Shown here: positions 1-7,626 of the stretch, one piece after another
Position numbering within the stretch: the first letter of the stretch is position 1
Layout: each line of letters opens with the position of its first letter
Assembly (NCBI GenBank): GCA_019247245.1
Contig: JAFAPF010000341.1
Coordinates: 1 to 16,830 of the forward strand
DNA: 16,830 nt
From: Rubrobacter sp.
GTDB taxonomy: Bacteria > Actinomycetota > Rubrobacteria > Rubrobacterales > Rubrobacteraceae
Direction of reading: 5' to 3'
Program-made: the position numbers and the translations under genes
The notes under the pieces: model-generated
Told to the model about the DNA's origin: nothing
Seen by the model: only the letters and a program-made list of their open reading frames with translations
Database searches by the model: none

Positions 1-630
1 GCCCTCGCTGCGCCCGGCCCGGTGCATGATGGCCGTACCCACCGCCCGGGGCTCTAGCCGCCGGTCCGTGATGTAGTAGGTTGCCCCACCGGCCTGCAAG
101 ATCTCGCGGATCGGCCGGATAAGCTGTCGCTCTTGGGTTGTGGCGAAGATCAGAACCCTCCCCTGCTCGAATTGGTCGTTCCAGGCGCTCGACTCCTCCC
201 TTGGGGCTTGCATCTCCGTGAGTATCGGCTGGACCCCAACCCTTATGAACGAGCCAGCTAGAAGGATCGCCGCCATTGAGATGAAGACCAAAAACGTCGG
301 TACCCCGATGGTGGGCGTGGTAACGGCGAACAAGAACCCGACGAGCAGAAAGACCACGGCGAACCCTACCGGCACCTCAAGACCCCGGCGATCGTCGGGA
401 ACCACGATGTAACGCGTCCCCTCCGGCAACGGCTCGGGCTCGTCGGGGTCTTTACGCTTGACTATAACCGTGAGGTCGTTCACGACCACGCCGAGCTCCT
501 GGATCTCTTTGACCGCTCGGTTGAGCTCGACACCGTCATCTATGATACCTACCAGGGTGTACTCGGGCTTACGCTCCTCGGAGATCGTCTCCTCGGAAAC
601 CGCCTCCGGCACATCCCGCTCTTTCTCCAA
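1..630 (-). CDS. Membrane protein with two stress-protein-17M-like domains, partial (C-terminus outside window)
   Basis: The frame is open from a TTG at 630 to the window edge (210 codons, no stop reached). TTG 630 is chosen because a TAG lies two codons upstream and a GGGGG stretch sits about 8-9 bases before it. The N-terminus is acidic. Residues about 24-58 (YTLVGIIDDGVELNRAVKEI and following) have the beta-alpha-beta look of the YflT/general stress protein 17M domain. Two membrane helices lie at about 86-104 and 110-131. After them, about 158-190 (VLIFATTQERQLIRPIREIL) looks like a second copy of the same fold. The likely topology is two cytoplasmic domains around a helical hairpin. The domain match is by eye and moderate; function is unknown. 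The gene is divergent from the plus-strand gene at 788. Confidence 0.72.
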   Translation of the reverse strand, partial: MEKERDVPEAVSEETISEERKPEYTLVGIIDDGVELNRAVKEIQELGVVVNDLTVIVKRKDPDEPEPLPEGTRYIVVPDDRRGLEVPVGFAVVFLLVGFLFAVTTPTIGVPTFLVFISMAAILLAGSFIRVGVQPILTEMQAPREESSAWNDQFEQGRVLIFATTQERQLIRPIREILQAGGATYYITDRRLEPRAVGTAIMHRAGRSEG

Positions 631-691
631 ATCCTACCCCCACGGAGAATCTCTGACCGTCCGGTCGCTGTTGAACCCTTGCCAGGCACCA

Positions 692-718
692 GCATACCTT
701 GTCGTGGTCAGGCATACC
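692..718. repeat. Two GCATACC direct repeats, 20 bp apart
   Basis: GCATACC occurs at 692-698 and again at 712-718. The start-to-start distance is 20 bp, about two helical turns. Both lie in the short divergent intergenic region between the minus gene starting at 630 and the plus gene starting at 788. The spacing and place suit an operator, but two 7-mers can occur by chance. Confidence 0.25.
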
Positions 719-774
719 ACCCTGATGCCGCATTCCGCCGGTATCTCTTTCACATTATTCGCCTACCTGTAAGT

Positions 775-780
775 TAGAAT
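775..780 (+). promoter_or_regulatory. Candidate -10 hexamer giving a leaderless transcript
   Basis: TAGAAT (5 of 6 to TATAAT) ends seven bases before the ATG at 788, and no Shine-Dalgarno sequence is present. I see no convincing -35 at 16-18 bp. The same arrangement recurs before 5453, 6801 and 15890. Confidence 0.4.
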
Positions 781-787
781 AGCCGCG

Positions 788-1450
788 ATGGATACCCGCA
801 ATCAGCAGAGGCCTCCGGCCTACGGCACCAACCCGGACGAACACGAGGAAAAGCTGGGGCTCGGAGCCTGGATCAGACGCAACTCCTGGCTCCTAGCCCG
901 CCTGTTTGTGGTCATAGTCTTCACCTTCGGCGCCTCGACTACCGCGGCCAACTTCTCCTACGGCCTGCATGGTGAGCCGGTCACCCTGAGCATCGAGCAG
1001 CTCAACCGCGGCGAACTGCCGGCGGGAACGCAGCTGGGAGACTATGTAGAGGTCACGGGCACCCCAGATTTCGGCTCTAATCCCGAGCGACCCCGTATAG
1101 CCGTAGCCTCCCGCTATGAAGCGTCTTACTACTACTTTGCGCTGAAGGAGACCGGTAGCAACCTGCTCATACAGACCGCCCAGCTACCACCGGATGTAAC
1201 GAATACCGGCGAACGGGTCTGGCGCGGCAAGCTCGCCAACGTAGGCACCGTTATCTTTCACAACACCACCCAGAGTGGGCTCGAGACGGCCGGCTTACCT
1301 CAAGACGCATCCGTTCCCGTCATAGAAACGGGCGACACTCCAGAGTACTACCGCCAGATCTTCCCGGCCTACTCGACCATCATCGGGCTGTGGGTTCTCT
1401 CCATAGCCTGGCTCGTCTGGAAGAAGAACAAACCCATCCTCGGCTTATAG
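788..1450 (+). CDS. Two-helix membrane protein of unknown function
   Basis: The product has 220 residues; I do not recognise a family. It has a hydrophilic N-terminus (1-30), a membrane helix at about 33-52, an extracytoplasmic region of about 140 residues, and a second helix at about 193-211 with the basic end WKKNK. The middle domain is beta-rich, with the stretches GDYVEVTGTP (84-93) and ERVWRGKLANVGTV (142-155). A small beta-barrel domain held outside the membrane by two helices is a reasonable structural guess. The ATG at 788 has no Shine-Dalgarno but sits just after a -10-like TAGAAT. The next gene is a pseudogene after a 184-bp gap, so no operon is implied. Confidence 0.8.
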   Translation: MDTRNQQRPPAYGTNPDEHEEKLGLGAWIRRNSWLLARLFVVIVFTFGASTTAANFSYGLHGEPVTLSIEQLNRGELPAGTQLGDYVEVTGTPDFGSNPERPRIAVASRYEASYYYFALKETGSNLLIQTAQLPPDVTNTGERVWRGKLANVGTVIFHNTTQSGLETAGLPQDASVPVIETGDTPEYYRQIFPAYSTIIGLWVLSIAWLVWKKNKPILGL

Positions 1451-1561
1451 CAGCAATCAGCGGGATCGGAGAGGCGAGAGTTGGCAGATGAGACGTACAG
1501 CGAGTTCGGCTACGTTTGGTCCTGCGCCGCCGGCAGTCGTCGACCGGGGAGAAGCTAACAG

Positions 1562-1590
1562 CTGAAAGCCGATATACGAGACCTTAAAAT
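1562..1590 (+). promoter_or_regulatory. Candidate sigma-70 promoter of the broken permease gene
   Basis: CTGAAA (1562-1567, 4 of 6 to TTGACA), then a 17-bp spacer, then TAAAAT (1585-1590, 5 of 6 to TATAAT). It lies about 45 bp before the TTG start of the NCS2 pseudogene. I looked for a purine riboswitch core in this leader and did not find one. Confidence 0.4.
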
Positions 1591-1634
1591 TGGTGATGCA
1601 GGTGTAGGCGGCCTGTCAGAGGGGAGCAAAGGCT

Positions 1635-3005
1635 TTGGGCGGTTTCTTCAAGTTCTCGGAGCGGGGAACGAACCTCCGAACAGAGGTTATTGCGGGGCTC
1701 ACAACCTTTATGACGATGGCCTACATCGTCTTCGTCAACCCTGCTATCCTCGGCACGCAAGGGACCGGCCTCCCGGTGGAAGGCGCCTTCGTGGCGACGT
1801 GCCTCGCGGCAGCGGCCGCTAGCATCGCTATGGGCGTTGTTGCAAACTTTCCGGTGGCTTTGGCCCCTGGGCTCGGCCTCAACACGGTCGTGACCTATAC
1901 CCCAATCCTGGGGTCTCGGCCTTAGCTGGCAGCAGGCTATGGCCGTCGTGATCGTGGAGGGCATCCTCGTGACCGTCCTCGTCCTCACGAAGCTACGCGA
2001 GATCATATTGAACGCCATCCCACTCTCCTAAAATTCGCTATCGCCGTCGGCATCGGTTTGTTCATAGCGTTCATAGGCCTCAAGAACGCCGGTATAGTAG
2101 TTGCGGACCCAACCACATACTTGAGGCTCGGTGATTTCACGCAGGGGCCTGTCCTTCTCGCCGTTTTCGGGCTCATCCTCACGCTCGTACTCGTCGCCCG
2201 GGACATCCAGGGCGGGCTCGTCATCGGTATACTCCTTACCGGTTCGATCGGTATGATCTTCGGGGTGATCCCCTTCCCCTCCTACATAGCCTCCCTAAGA
2301 CTCGACACTTCCACGATAGGTGGCGGGGTTCTGGCGGTGCCAGACGTGTTGCAGCTCTCCCTGGCTCCCCTGATCTTCGCCCTCTTCATGACGGACTTCT
2401 TCGATACAATAGGCACCGTCATAGCTGTCGGCCAGGAGGCGAAGCTGCTCGATGAGGAAGGTCGGCTACCAAATGCTGACAGGGTGTTGCTGGTGGACTC
2501 TTTAGCAGCCGTCGGCGGCGGTGCCATGGGAGCAAGCTCCGTTACGAGCTATATAGAGAGTGAGAGAGTGGTTCGGGCGTGGCCGAGGGCGGTCGTACTG
2601 GGCTTACCAGCGTAGTAGTCGGCTTGCTCTTCTTGGTTGCCTTACCGGTTTCGCCTCTGGTTTCGGTAATCGGCAGCTCGGTCCCGATCCCCGGCCCAAC
2701 GGAAGGGCAAGACCTTCTGGTCTCCCGTTACCGCCCCCCGCCCTCGTGGTGGTTGGCTTCTTGATAATGACCCTCGTACGTTTCATCCCCTGGGATCGTG
2801 TAGACGAAGCGATCCCAGCATTCCTCATTATCCTGACCCTGCCGCTGACCTTTAGCATCTCTTCCTTGGGTTCGGCTTCATCTCTTATGTCCTGATCAAG
2901 CTGGCTTGCCGCAAGCCCGGCGAAGTTCACCCTTTGCTCTACGGCGTGGCGAGCCTCTTCGCGTTGGTCTTCGTGGTACCCGCCCTGCAAGGTCTTTTGT
3001 CCTGA
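1635..3005 (+). pseudogene. NCS2 family (AzgA-like) purine/xanthine permease, multiply frameshifted
   Basis: When the frames are joined, the sequence covers a whole NCS2 permease of about 450 residues, the family's usual length. It starts at TTG 1635 (GGGGAG upstream) with an AzgA-like N-terminus (TEVIAGLTTFMTMAYIVFVN). It continues through GLSWQQAMAVVIVEG, FIAFIGLKNAGIVVADP, MTDFFDTIGTVIAVG and GVAEGGRTGLTSVVVGLLF, and ends FGFISYVLIKL...QGLLS at TGA 3005. The frame changes near 1912 (LGSRP versus LGLGLSWQQ), 2028-2029 (one base missing), 2556-2569 (an 8-bp near-tandem duplication, GAGAGTGA/GAGAGTGG), 2715-2740 (one or two changes, including an extra C in CCCCCC) and 2870 (one base missing). 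The intact parent would import purines with protons. Genes on both sides are intact, so true decay is more likely than bad sequence, but reads should be checked. Confidence 0.9.
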
Positions 3006-3251
3006 CCTTAACCTTTAGAAGCCACCGAGCTCAGAGGTTTTAGGTACGCACACCCTACTACGCAAAGCGTTTACGGGCCTCAAGAAGAGGGTAGAAGCCT
3101 TCAGCAGTGCAACGGGGATCCGGACTGGATTGTCTATACCGTTACATACTGGCTTATCACGTATCGGAGGAGGTAGTAAAACCGCTGATGCGTTTTCGGT
3201 GGGGAGTTGGCAAGTTAGGTAGGTTTCTTTAGGGAAAGGAGCAATCGAAGC

Positions 3252-3710
3252 ATGAGCGAGCAGTGGGCCCACCAGCAGCAGTCCAGCCCGCTACAGACAG
3301 AGCGAGGCAGCACTAGAATAGAGGACAACGTCGTCGCCAAGATCGCCGGCATCGCAGGACAGGAGGTAGAGGGAGTACAGATGGGCGGCGGCACCGCCCG
3401 CGCCATCGGGGGGTTTCTGGATAGCGTAACCGGCGGCGGCGGTGAAACCCGCGGCGTCGCGGTGGAGGTAGGGGAGGTCGAGGCTGCCATCGATCTCACG
3501 ATGGCTGTTGAGTATGGCAAACCGATCCCACAGGTCTCCGAGGCTGTGCGCCGCAACGTAATAAACAGGATCGAGAACCTAACCGGCCTGCAGATCACAC
3601 ACGTGAACATAACTGTTAACGACGTCCTGTTACCCGAGGAACGACCCCAGCTAGAGCGGCAACGCGAGGTGGAGCAGCAGGCCCAGCAGCAAGGGCAAAG
3701 GGTCCGGTAG
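3252..3710 (+). CDS. Asp23/Gls24 family envelope stress response protein
   Basis: The product has 152 residues with an Asp23 domain (PF03780 type) at about 22-128. The domain starts TRIEDNVVAKIAGIAGQEVEG, has the typical beta-strand pairs (GVAVEVGEVEAAIDLTMAVEYG), and ends RIENLTGLQITHVNITVNDV. The C-terminal tail (130-152) is rich in Gln and Arg. Asp23 proteins are cytoplasmic and gather at the membrane through the anchor AmaP; they are linked to cell-wall and alkaline stress. The start is ATG 3252 with AGGAG (3237-3241) upstream. It is the first gene of a tight five-gene run to 5378. No clear promoter was found in the 246-bp gap before it, which otherwise holds only unremarkable sequence after the pseudogene. 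Confidence 0.93.
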   Translation: MSEQWAHQQQSSPLQTERGSTRIEDNVVAKIAGIAGQEVEGVQMGGGTARAIGGFLDSVTGGGGETRGVAVEVGEVEAAIDLTMAVEYGKPIPQVSEAVRRNVINRIENLTGLQITHVNITVNDVLLPEERPQLERQREVEQQAQQQGQRVR

Positions 3711-3734
3711 GAACGAAAGGTAGACAGGGGCATC

Positions 3735-4037
3735 TTGGCCGGCGAACTGCAACTGGCGAGGGCAGTATCCGAAGCGGTCCTCGCTATCAGCGGGGTTCAC
3801 TCTTTGGGTATGGGACGCTATGCCGAGGCCGCCACCTACGGAGCGGGAGAAAAGGTAATCGGGGTGGTCGTTAGCCCTGACGAAGTGAGAGTACACATCG
3901 TAGCCCGTTACCCGCTCGCCGAGCCGATACCTATCCTCGCCGAACGCATCCGCGAACGGGTAGCGTCGAGGGTAGGCCTCTTACCCACGACGGTTGTTGT
4001 CGAAGACCTACAGATAATGCTAGATGAAAGTCTTTAA
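3735..4037 (+). CDS. Short Asp23-like protein
   Basis: The product has 100 residues and is a reduced relative of the first gene. An N-terminal helix LARAVSEAVLAISGV is followed by a glycine-rich turn (ATYGAGEKVIGVVV), a strand VRVHIVARYP, a helix PIPILAERIRERV and a final strand VVVEDL. This is the order seen in small Asp23-like proteins of actinobacterial Asp23 clusters. The start is TTG 3735, 24 bp after the previous stop, with AGGGG at 3726-3730. The end overlaps the next gene by 14 bp, which suggests coupled translation. Its likely role is as a partner of the main Asp23 protein; the exact function is not known. Confidence 0.8.
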   Translation: MAGELQLARAVSEAVLAISGVHSLGMGRYAEAATYGAGEKVIGVVVSPDEVRVHIVARYPLAEPIPILAERIRERVASRVGLLPTTVVVEDLQIMLDESL

Positions 4038-4602
4038 CAGGATAATTATTATCCTGCTCCTCGCCGGGCTCTTCATACTTGGGGTGTTTACGGTACTGTA
4101 CAGCTTCGATATAGCTGGCTACCAGCTCGCAGACCTGCCAAGCACGTTGCGGCTTAATGACCTGTATGAGGGATCAAGAGGCTTCTTCAGGGACGTGGAG
4201 CGCGGCAACCTGGACGTTCTGGACGTCGCGACGCTGGTCGTCATCACGCTTTTGGGGCTGCTGTTGCTTTTCCTCGAGCTCAAACCTCCGACGCCCCAGA
4301 GGGTGCTGATGCAACGTGGAGCCTACATTACCCGGAGTACCGTTAAGGATGAAGCCACCGTGGCTGCTATGCAGAAACCCGAGGTGCTGGAGGCGAACGC
4401 GGACGTCAAGGCCCAGAGGAAGCCTGGGGCGAAGGTCGACATCAAGGCCAGCGTCCGGCGTGGAGAGAACGTGCGGGATATCCAGTCGGGGGTGCAGGAC
4501 CGGGTGCAACAGCATCTGGACCGGATGGGGATTCCGGTCGACAACCTCAAGGTAGAGATCGTGGAATCCGACCCACGCGAGACCAGGGCGAGGTTGAGAT
4601 GA
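4024..4602 (+). CDS. AmaP-like membrane anchor protein with Asp23-like tail (copy 1)
   Basis: The product has 192 residues. Membrane helices lie at about 5-27 and 68-85 with about 40 residues between them. A cytoplasmic tail follows, containing VDIKASVRRGENVRDI and LKVEIVESDP, a pattern like the strands of Asp23 domains. This layout, an N-terminal helical hairpin with a soluble tail, is that of AmaP, which anchors Asp23 at the membrane. The start is ATG 4024, inside the end of the upstream gene. Its stop overlaps the start of the next gene by four bases (ATGA). Assignment rests on topology and context more than sequence identity. Confidence 0.8.
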   Translation: MKVFNRIIIILLLAGLFILGVFTVLYSFDIAGYQLADLPSTLRLNDLYEGSRGFFRDVERGNLDVLDVATLVVITLLGLLLLFLELKPPTPQRVLMQRGAYITRSTVKDEATVAAMQKPEVLEANADVKAQRKPGAKVDIKASVRRGENVRDIQSGVQDRVQQHLDRMGIPVDNLKVEIVESDPRETRARLR

Positions 4603-5168
4603 ACGCTCTTAACCGTTTATTGATGCTGATCATAGCGTTGCTCGTGGTCACAGTACCGGTGTTGCTGCTCTTGGTAGGCTTCAGCGTCATCCCGGCAGAG
4701 GAGATAGACGAATACACCGGCTACCGGAATACGCTTGACGCTCTGAGCGTTCTATCCGTCTCCGATATCACTCCGCGTGTCAGAATCGTGGCCGGGATCA
4801 TAGGAGCCTTAGTGGCGCTTGTGGCCCTGTTCCTCCTTATGCGGGAGCTGGCCTTCGGGCGTCCGGTTGCCAGGAAAGCCCTCGTCGACGATACACCGGG
4901 TCGGGAGACCACGATCACGGCTCACGCCGTGCGTCGCCTCGCGGAAGGTGCTGCAAGAGAGGCTGGAGCGGTTTCCCCTAACTGCTACCTAGCTTCGAAA
5001 GACCGCGGCTACCACGTGTCGTGCAACCTCCGGGTCCCTGATAGATCGCAGAACTTTGCCGAGCTTGCAGCCCGCGCCCAGAAGAACATCCAGGATGTGC
5101 TCGAAGAGCAGAGAGTACCAGTAAAGGATGTCGAAGTTACGGTGCAAGGAACTACACCTCAAGCATAA
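4599..5168 (+). CDS. AmaP-like membrane protein with Asp23-like tail (copy 2)
   Basis: The product has 189 residues with the same plan as the preceding gene. Helix 1 is at about 6-28 and helix 2 at about 62-82. The soluble C-terminal part (104-185) includes TAHAVRRLAEGAAREAGAV, YHVSCNLRV and PVKDVEVTVQG, which reads as an Asp23-like alpha/beta domain. Two Cys (129, 142) lie in the tail. The two AmaP-like proteins are clearly similar in plan but diverged in sequence, suggesting an old duplication and perhaps a heteromeric membrane anchor. The start is ATG 4599, overlapping the previous stop. Confidence 0.78.
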   Translation: MNALNRLLMLIIALLVVTVPVLLLLVGFSVIPAEEIDEYTGYRNTLDALSVLSVSDITPRVRIVAGIIGALVALVALFLLMRELAFGRPVARKALVDDTPGRETTITAHAVRRLAEGAAREAGAVSPNCYLASKDRGYHVSCNLRVPDRSQNFAELAARAQKNIQDVLEEQRVPVKDVEVTVQGTTPQA

Positions 5169-5177
5169 GGGAGGGAT

Positions 5178-5378
5178 ATGATCCACTGGACCAACAAACA
5201 ATGGGGGGCTTTGATTGGAGCTCTCGCAATGTTCTCGATAGTCTTGGTAGGTTTTGGGGGTACAGCCCTTGTCGTGCTGTTCGGTGTCTTGGGTTATTTG
5301 GTAGGAAAGTTTCTGGATGGAGAGCTCGACCTCGAAGATATCAGGGAGCGCTCTCAACGCCGAAGGCAGCCACGTTAG
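5178..5378 (+). CDS. DUF2273-type small integral membrane protein
   Basis: The product has 66 residues: two close membrane helices (about 9-27 and 29-45) and a charged tail (DGELDLEDIRERSQRRRQPR). The size, the helix-GxxGY-helix core (VVLFGVLGYLVGKFLDGELD) and the place at the end of an Asp23 operon match DUF2273 proteins, which accompany Asp23 and AmaP in many Gram-positive bacteria. ATG 5178 follows a good AGGGAGG Shine-Dalgarno. It is probably a membrane component of the Asp23 complex; its molecular role is not established. Confidence 0.85.
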   Translation: MIHWTNKQWGALIGALAMFSIVLVGFGGTALVVLFGVLGYLVGKFLDGELDLEDIRERSQRRRQPR

Positions 5379-5438
5379 CCTCAAAACCCAGCTAATAGTT
5401 CTATATCCAGCGTCCTTTTGTGGAGGGCTCCGAACGTT

Positions 5439-5444
5439 TATGAT
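5439..5444 (+). promoter_or_regulatory. Candidate -10 hexamer of the glycerate kinase gene
   Basis: TATGAT (5 of 6) ends eight bases before the GTG at 5453. The only purine-rich stretch (GGAGGG, 5422-5427) is about 25 bases from the GTG, too far for normal initiation. A weak TTTTGT lies at -35 distance. This fits a leaderless mRNA. Confidence 0.35.
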
Positions 5445-5452
5445 TCCGGTTC

Positions 5453-6751
5453 GTGGAGGAAGAACTGAAGGAGATCCTAGCCGCAGCGCTCGCAGCGGCT
5501 GATCCTGAGAGGGTGGTACGCCGGTTTTTGAGTATGGAGAACGGGCGCATGAGTATCGGAGGGGAGTCTTTCGAACCGCGGCGTGTCTTGGCACTGGTGA
5601 TAGGTAAGGCCTCGGGAGCGATGGCCCGAGCCGCCGGAGAAGTTCTCGGGGAAGCGCTGAACGATGGCCTATGCGTAATCAAAGCCGGACACGAAGAGCC
5701 ACCACCCACCTTCGAGACCCTCGTCGCCTCCCATCCGGAGCCTGATGAAAGAAGCGCCCGGGCGGCCCAAAAAGTAGGTGAGTTTTTGGAGGAGCTTGGG
5801 GAAGGAGATCTCCTGCTTGTCCTCGTCTCCGGCGGGGCGTCGGCGCTACTGGCAGACACCGCACCTGGCATTACCCTTGAGGACCTTAAACAGCTAAACA
5901 GGGCGCTCTTGAGAAGCGGAGCGGAGATAGGCGAGATCAACGCCGTCCGCAAACATGTCTCGACGCTTAAAGGTGGAGGTCTGGTGCGAAGGGCATTACC
6001 CGCCCGAGTTGCAGCCCTCCTGCTCTCCGATGTCGTCGGTGACAATCCTTCGTCTATCGGCAGCGGCCTGACTGCCCCAGATCCGACCACCCTCGAGGAC
6101 GTCCGGGGTATACTCAAACGATACGAGATCGAACCACCGCAGAGCGTCCAGGATCATCTCGAAAAGGACCACGAAACACCGAAACCAGGCGACGCGGCCT
6201 TCGAGAAGCTCACAAACACCATCGTGGGGAGCGGTCGTCTAACGGCGGCGGCTGCAGCGAAGAAGGCCAGCGAGCTAGGCTATACATCCTTCCTACTCTC
6301 CACGTACCTAACCGGGGACGCCAGAGAAATGGCCGGCTTTCACGCGGCGGTAGTAAAAGAGATACTAGAGAGCGGCAACCCTCTGCCCCCACCGTGCGCT
6401 CTTATTACCGGCGGTGAAGCGACAACCGTGGTACACGAAGCAGGTATAGGTGGTCCCAACCAAGAGTTCGCGCTGTCTTTGGCCTTGGAACTGGAGGGTA
6501 TTGAAGCATGGGCAGCTCTCATCATAGATACCGACGGTACTGATGGTCCGACCAACGCCGCAGGAGGACTCGTGACCGGCGAGACCGCGGCCCTCATCCG
6601 TGAGAACGATGTGGATCCCCACAAAGCACTCGACGAGAATAACTCCTGGGAGGCTTTGAGGGTGGGTGAAGCTCTAGTATCCACCGGCCCCACGGGCACC
6701 AACGTCAACGACCTGCGGGTGATGCTGGTCTCCGACGGCACGCACCAGTAG
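5453..6751 (+). CDS. Glycerate 2-kinase, GckA/MOFRL type
   Basis: The product has 432 residues, the usual length of this family, which phosphorylates D-glycerate with ATP, typically to 2-phosphoglycerate that can enter lower glycolysis. The N-terminal domain has GKASGAMA with Lys52, SGGASALL (126-133), a stretch around NAVRKHVSTLKGGGL (163-177) and LLLSDVVGDNPSSIGSG (189-205). The C-terminal MOFRL domain (about 312-427) carries ITGGEATTVV, GGPNQEFAL (333-341), DTDGTDGPTNAAGG (359-372) and TGPTGTNVNDL (411-421). A TGA lies four codons upstream in frame, so GTG 5453 is the earliest start; it fits the family N-terminus. A short hairpin (ACCCT/AGGGT, 6757-6773) follows the stop but has no T tract. 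Glycerate could come from sugar-acid or mannosylglycerate breakdown; the source is not shown here. Confidence 0.93.
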   Translation: MEEELKEILAAALAAADPERVVRRFLSMENGRMSIGGESFEPRRVLALVIGKASGAMARAAGEVLGEALNDGLCVIKAGHEEPPPTFETLVASHPEPDERSARAAQKVGEFLEELGEGDLLLVLVSGGASALLADTAPGITLEDLKQLNRALLRSGAEIGEINAVRKHVSTLKGGGLVRRALPARVAALLLSDVVGDNPSSIGSGLTAPDPTTLEDVRGILKRYEIEPPQSVQDHLEKDHETPKPGDAAFEKLTNTIVGSGRLTAAAAAKKASELGYTSFLLSTYLTGDAREMAGFHAAVVKEILESGNPLPPPCALITGGEATTVVHEAGIGGPNQEFALSLALELEGIEAWAALIIDTDGTDGPTNAAGGLVTGETAALIRENDVDPHKALDENNSWEALRVGEALVSTGPTGTNVNDLRVMLVSDGTHQ

Positions 6752-6763
6752 TCGATACCCTCG

Positions 6764-6792
6764 TGGACAGGGTTGGCTTTGGTGACTATTCT
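6764..6792 (+). promoter_or_regulatory. Candidate sigma-70 promoter of otsB
   Basis: TGGACA (6764-6769, 5 of 6), a 17-bp spacer, then TATTCT (6787-6792, 4 of 6). The predicted start of transcription falls at or within a base or two of the ATG at 6801, so the otsB mRNA may be leaderless. No Shine-Dalgarno is present. Confidence 0.5.
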
Positions 6793-6800
6793 TCCCGACG

Positions 6801-7592
6801 ATGAGTAAGCAAGCGCGAGAACAACTTAAGCACTGGGCTCAAGACTTGAGTACGGTTGCTGTTCTCACAGACATAGACGGGACGCTGGCCCCCATAGTTC
6901 CGACCCCGGACCTGTCAAAGGTTCCCAAGGAGTTGAGGGAGCTCCTGCGGTGCCTGAGCGGAAGGTGCCGCATCGTGGCTGCCATAAGTGGCCGGACAGC
7001 CGAGGAAGCCTCCCAACTCATCGGGCTAGAAGGCATCGTGTACTACGGAAACCACGGTTTTGAGCTCCTGCGCGGTGGCGAGGTTGAGGTGATCCCTGAG
7101 GCCGCGCCGTACCGGACAGCGATCGAGGAGCTTCAGGAGAAAGCGAGGGAAGAATTAGGTCCCCTGGGCGCCTTCATTGAGGAGAAGGGCATCACTACCT
7201 CTATCCACTATCGAAATGTATCCTCCGAGGTCGGGGAGCGGTGCAAAGCGTTCGTGAAGCGTGAGGGGGAGCGGCTGGGGCTGAGGATCACCGTCGGGCG
7301 CGGCGTGGTCGAAGCCCGTCCCCCCGTCCACGCCGATAAAGGTACTTCCGTGAGACGCCTTGTCGAAGAGTACAGCCCCGAAAGAGCACTCTTTATCGGG
7401 GACGATACCACAGACCTCGACGCTTTCCGGGAACTAGAGGCCTTGCGGGAGGAAGGCATGCTCACCGAGACGTTACGCATAGGGGTAAAAAGCAACGAGG
7501 TTCCGTCGGAGATCACCTCGAAGTCTGACCTAGTCGTGGATGGGGTCGAAGGGGTTGAAGAGGTGCTGCGTATGCTCGCCCAAGACGGATAG
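6801..7592 (+). CDS. otsB: Trehalose-6-phosphate phosphatase
   Basis: The product has 263 residues and is a HAD-superfamily trehalose-phosphatase, which removes phosphate from trehalose 6-phosphate to give trehalose. Motif I is DIDGT (24-28, nucleophile Asp24 and acid/base Asp26). Motif II is SGR (63-65). The YYGNHGFELL segment (81-90) is typical of the family cap/core junction. Lys180 in HADKG is the motif III lysine, and GDDTTD (200-205) is motif IV for magnesium. The length and all motifs are normal, so it should be active. It converges with otsA, whose stop is only 34 bp away, so the two halves of the OtsAB route are transcribed from separate promoters. I see no strong terminator between them. 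Confidence 0.95.
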   Translation: MSKQAREQLKHWAQDLSTVAVLTDIDGTLAPIVPTPDLSKVPKELRELLRCLSGRCRIVAAISGRTAEEASQLIGLEGIVYYGNHGFELLRGGEVEVIPEAAPYRTAIEELQEKAREELGPLGAFIEEKGITTSIHYRNVSSEVGERCKAFVKREGERLGLRITVGRGVVEARPPVHADKGTSVRRLVEEYSPERALFIGDDTTDLDAFRELEALREEGMLTETLRIGVKSNEVPSEITSKSDLVVDGVEGVEEVLRMLAQDG

Positions 7593-7626
7593 CTGTCAGC
7601 TCTCGTCCTTGCAGCCTCGCCGAACT

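Noticed and set aside
140..772. Plus-strand open frames over the first 770 bases
   Set aside because: The minus strand carries one continuous frame to 630 with two clean membrane helices and a plausible start; the plus frames are Ser/Thr/Arg-rich shadows.
1451..1634. Purine riboswitch before the NCS2 permease
   Set aside because: Expected by context, but the conserved purine-aptamer core could not be found.
3006..3251. Open plus-strand frame containing LLRKAFTGLKKRVEAF
   Set aside because: No start with a ribosome site and no family recognised; treated as intergenic sequence before the Asp23 operon.
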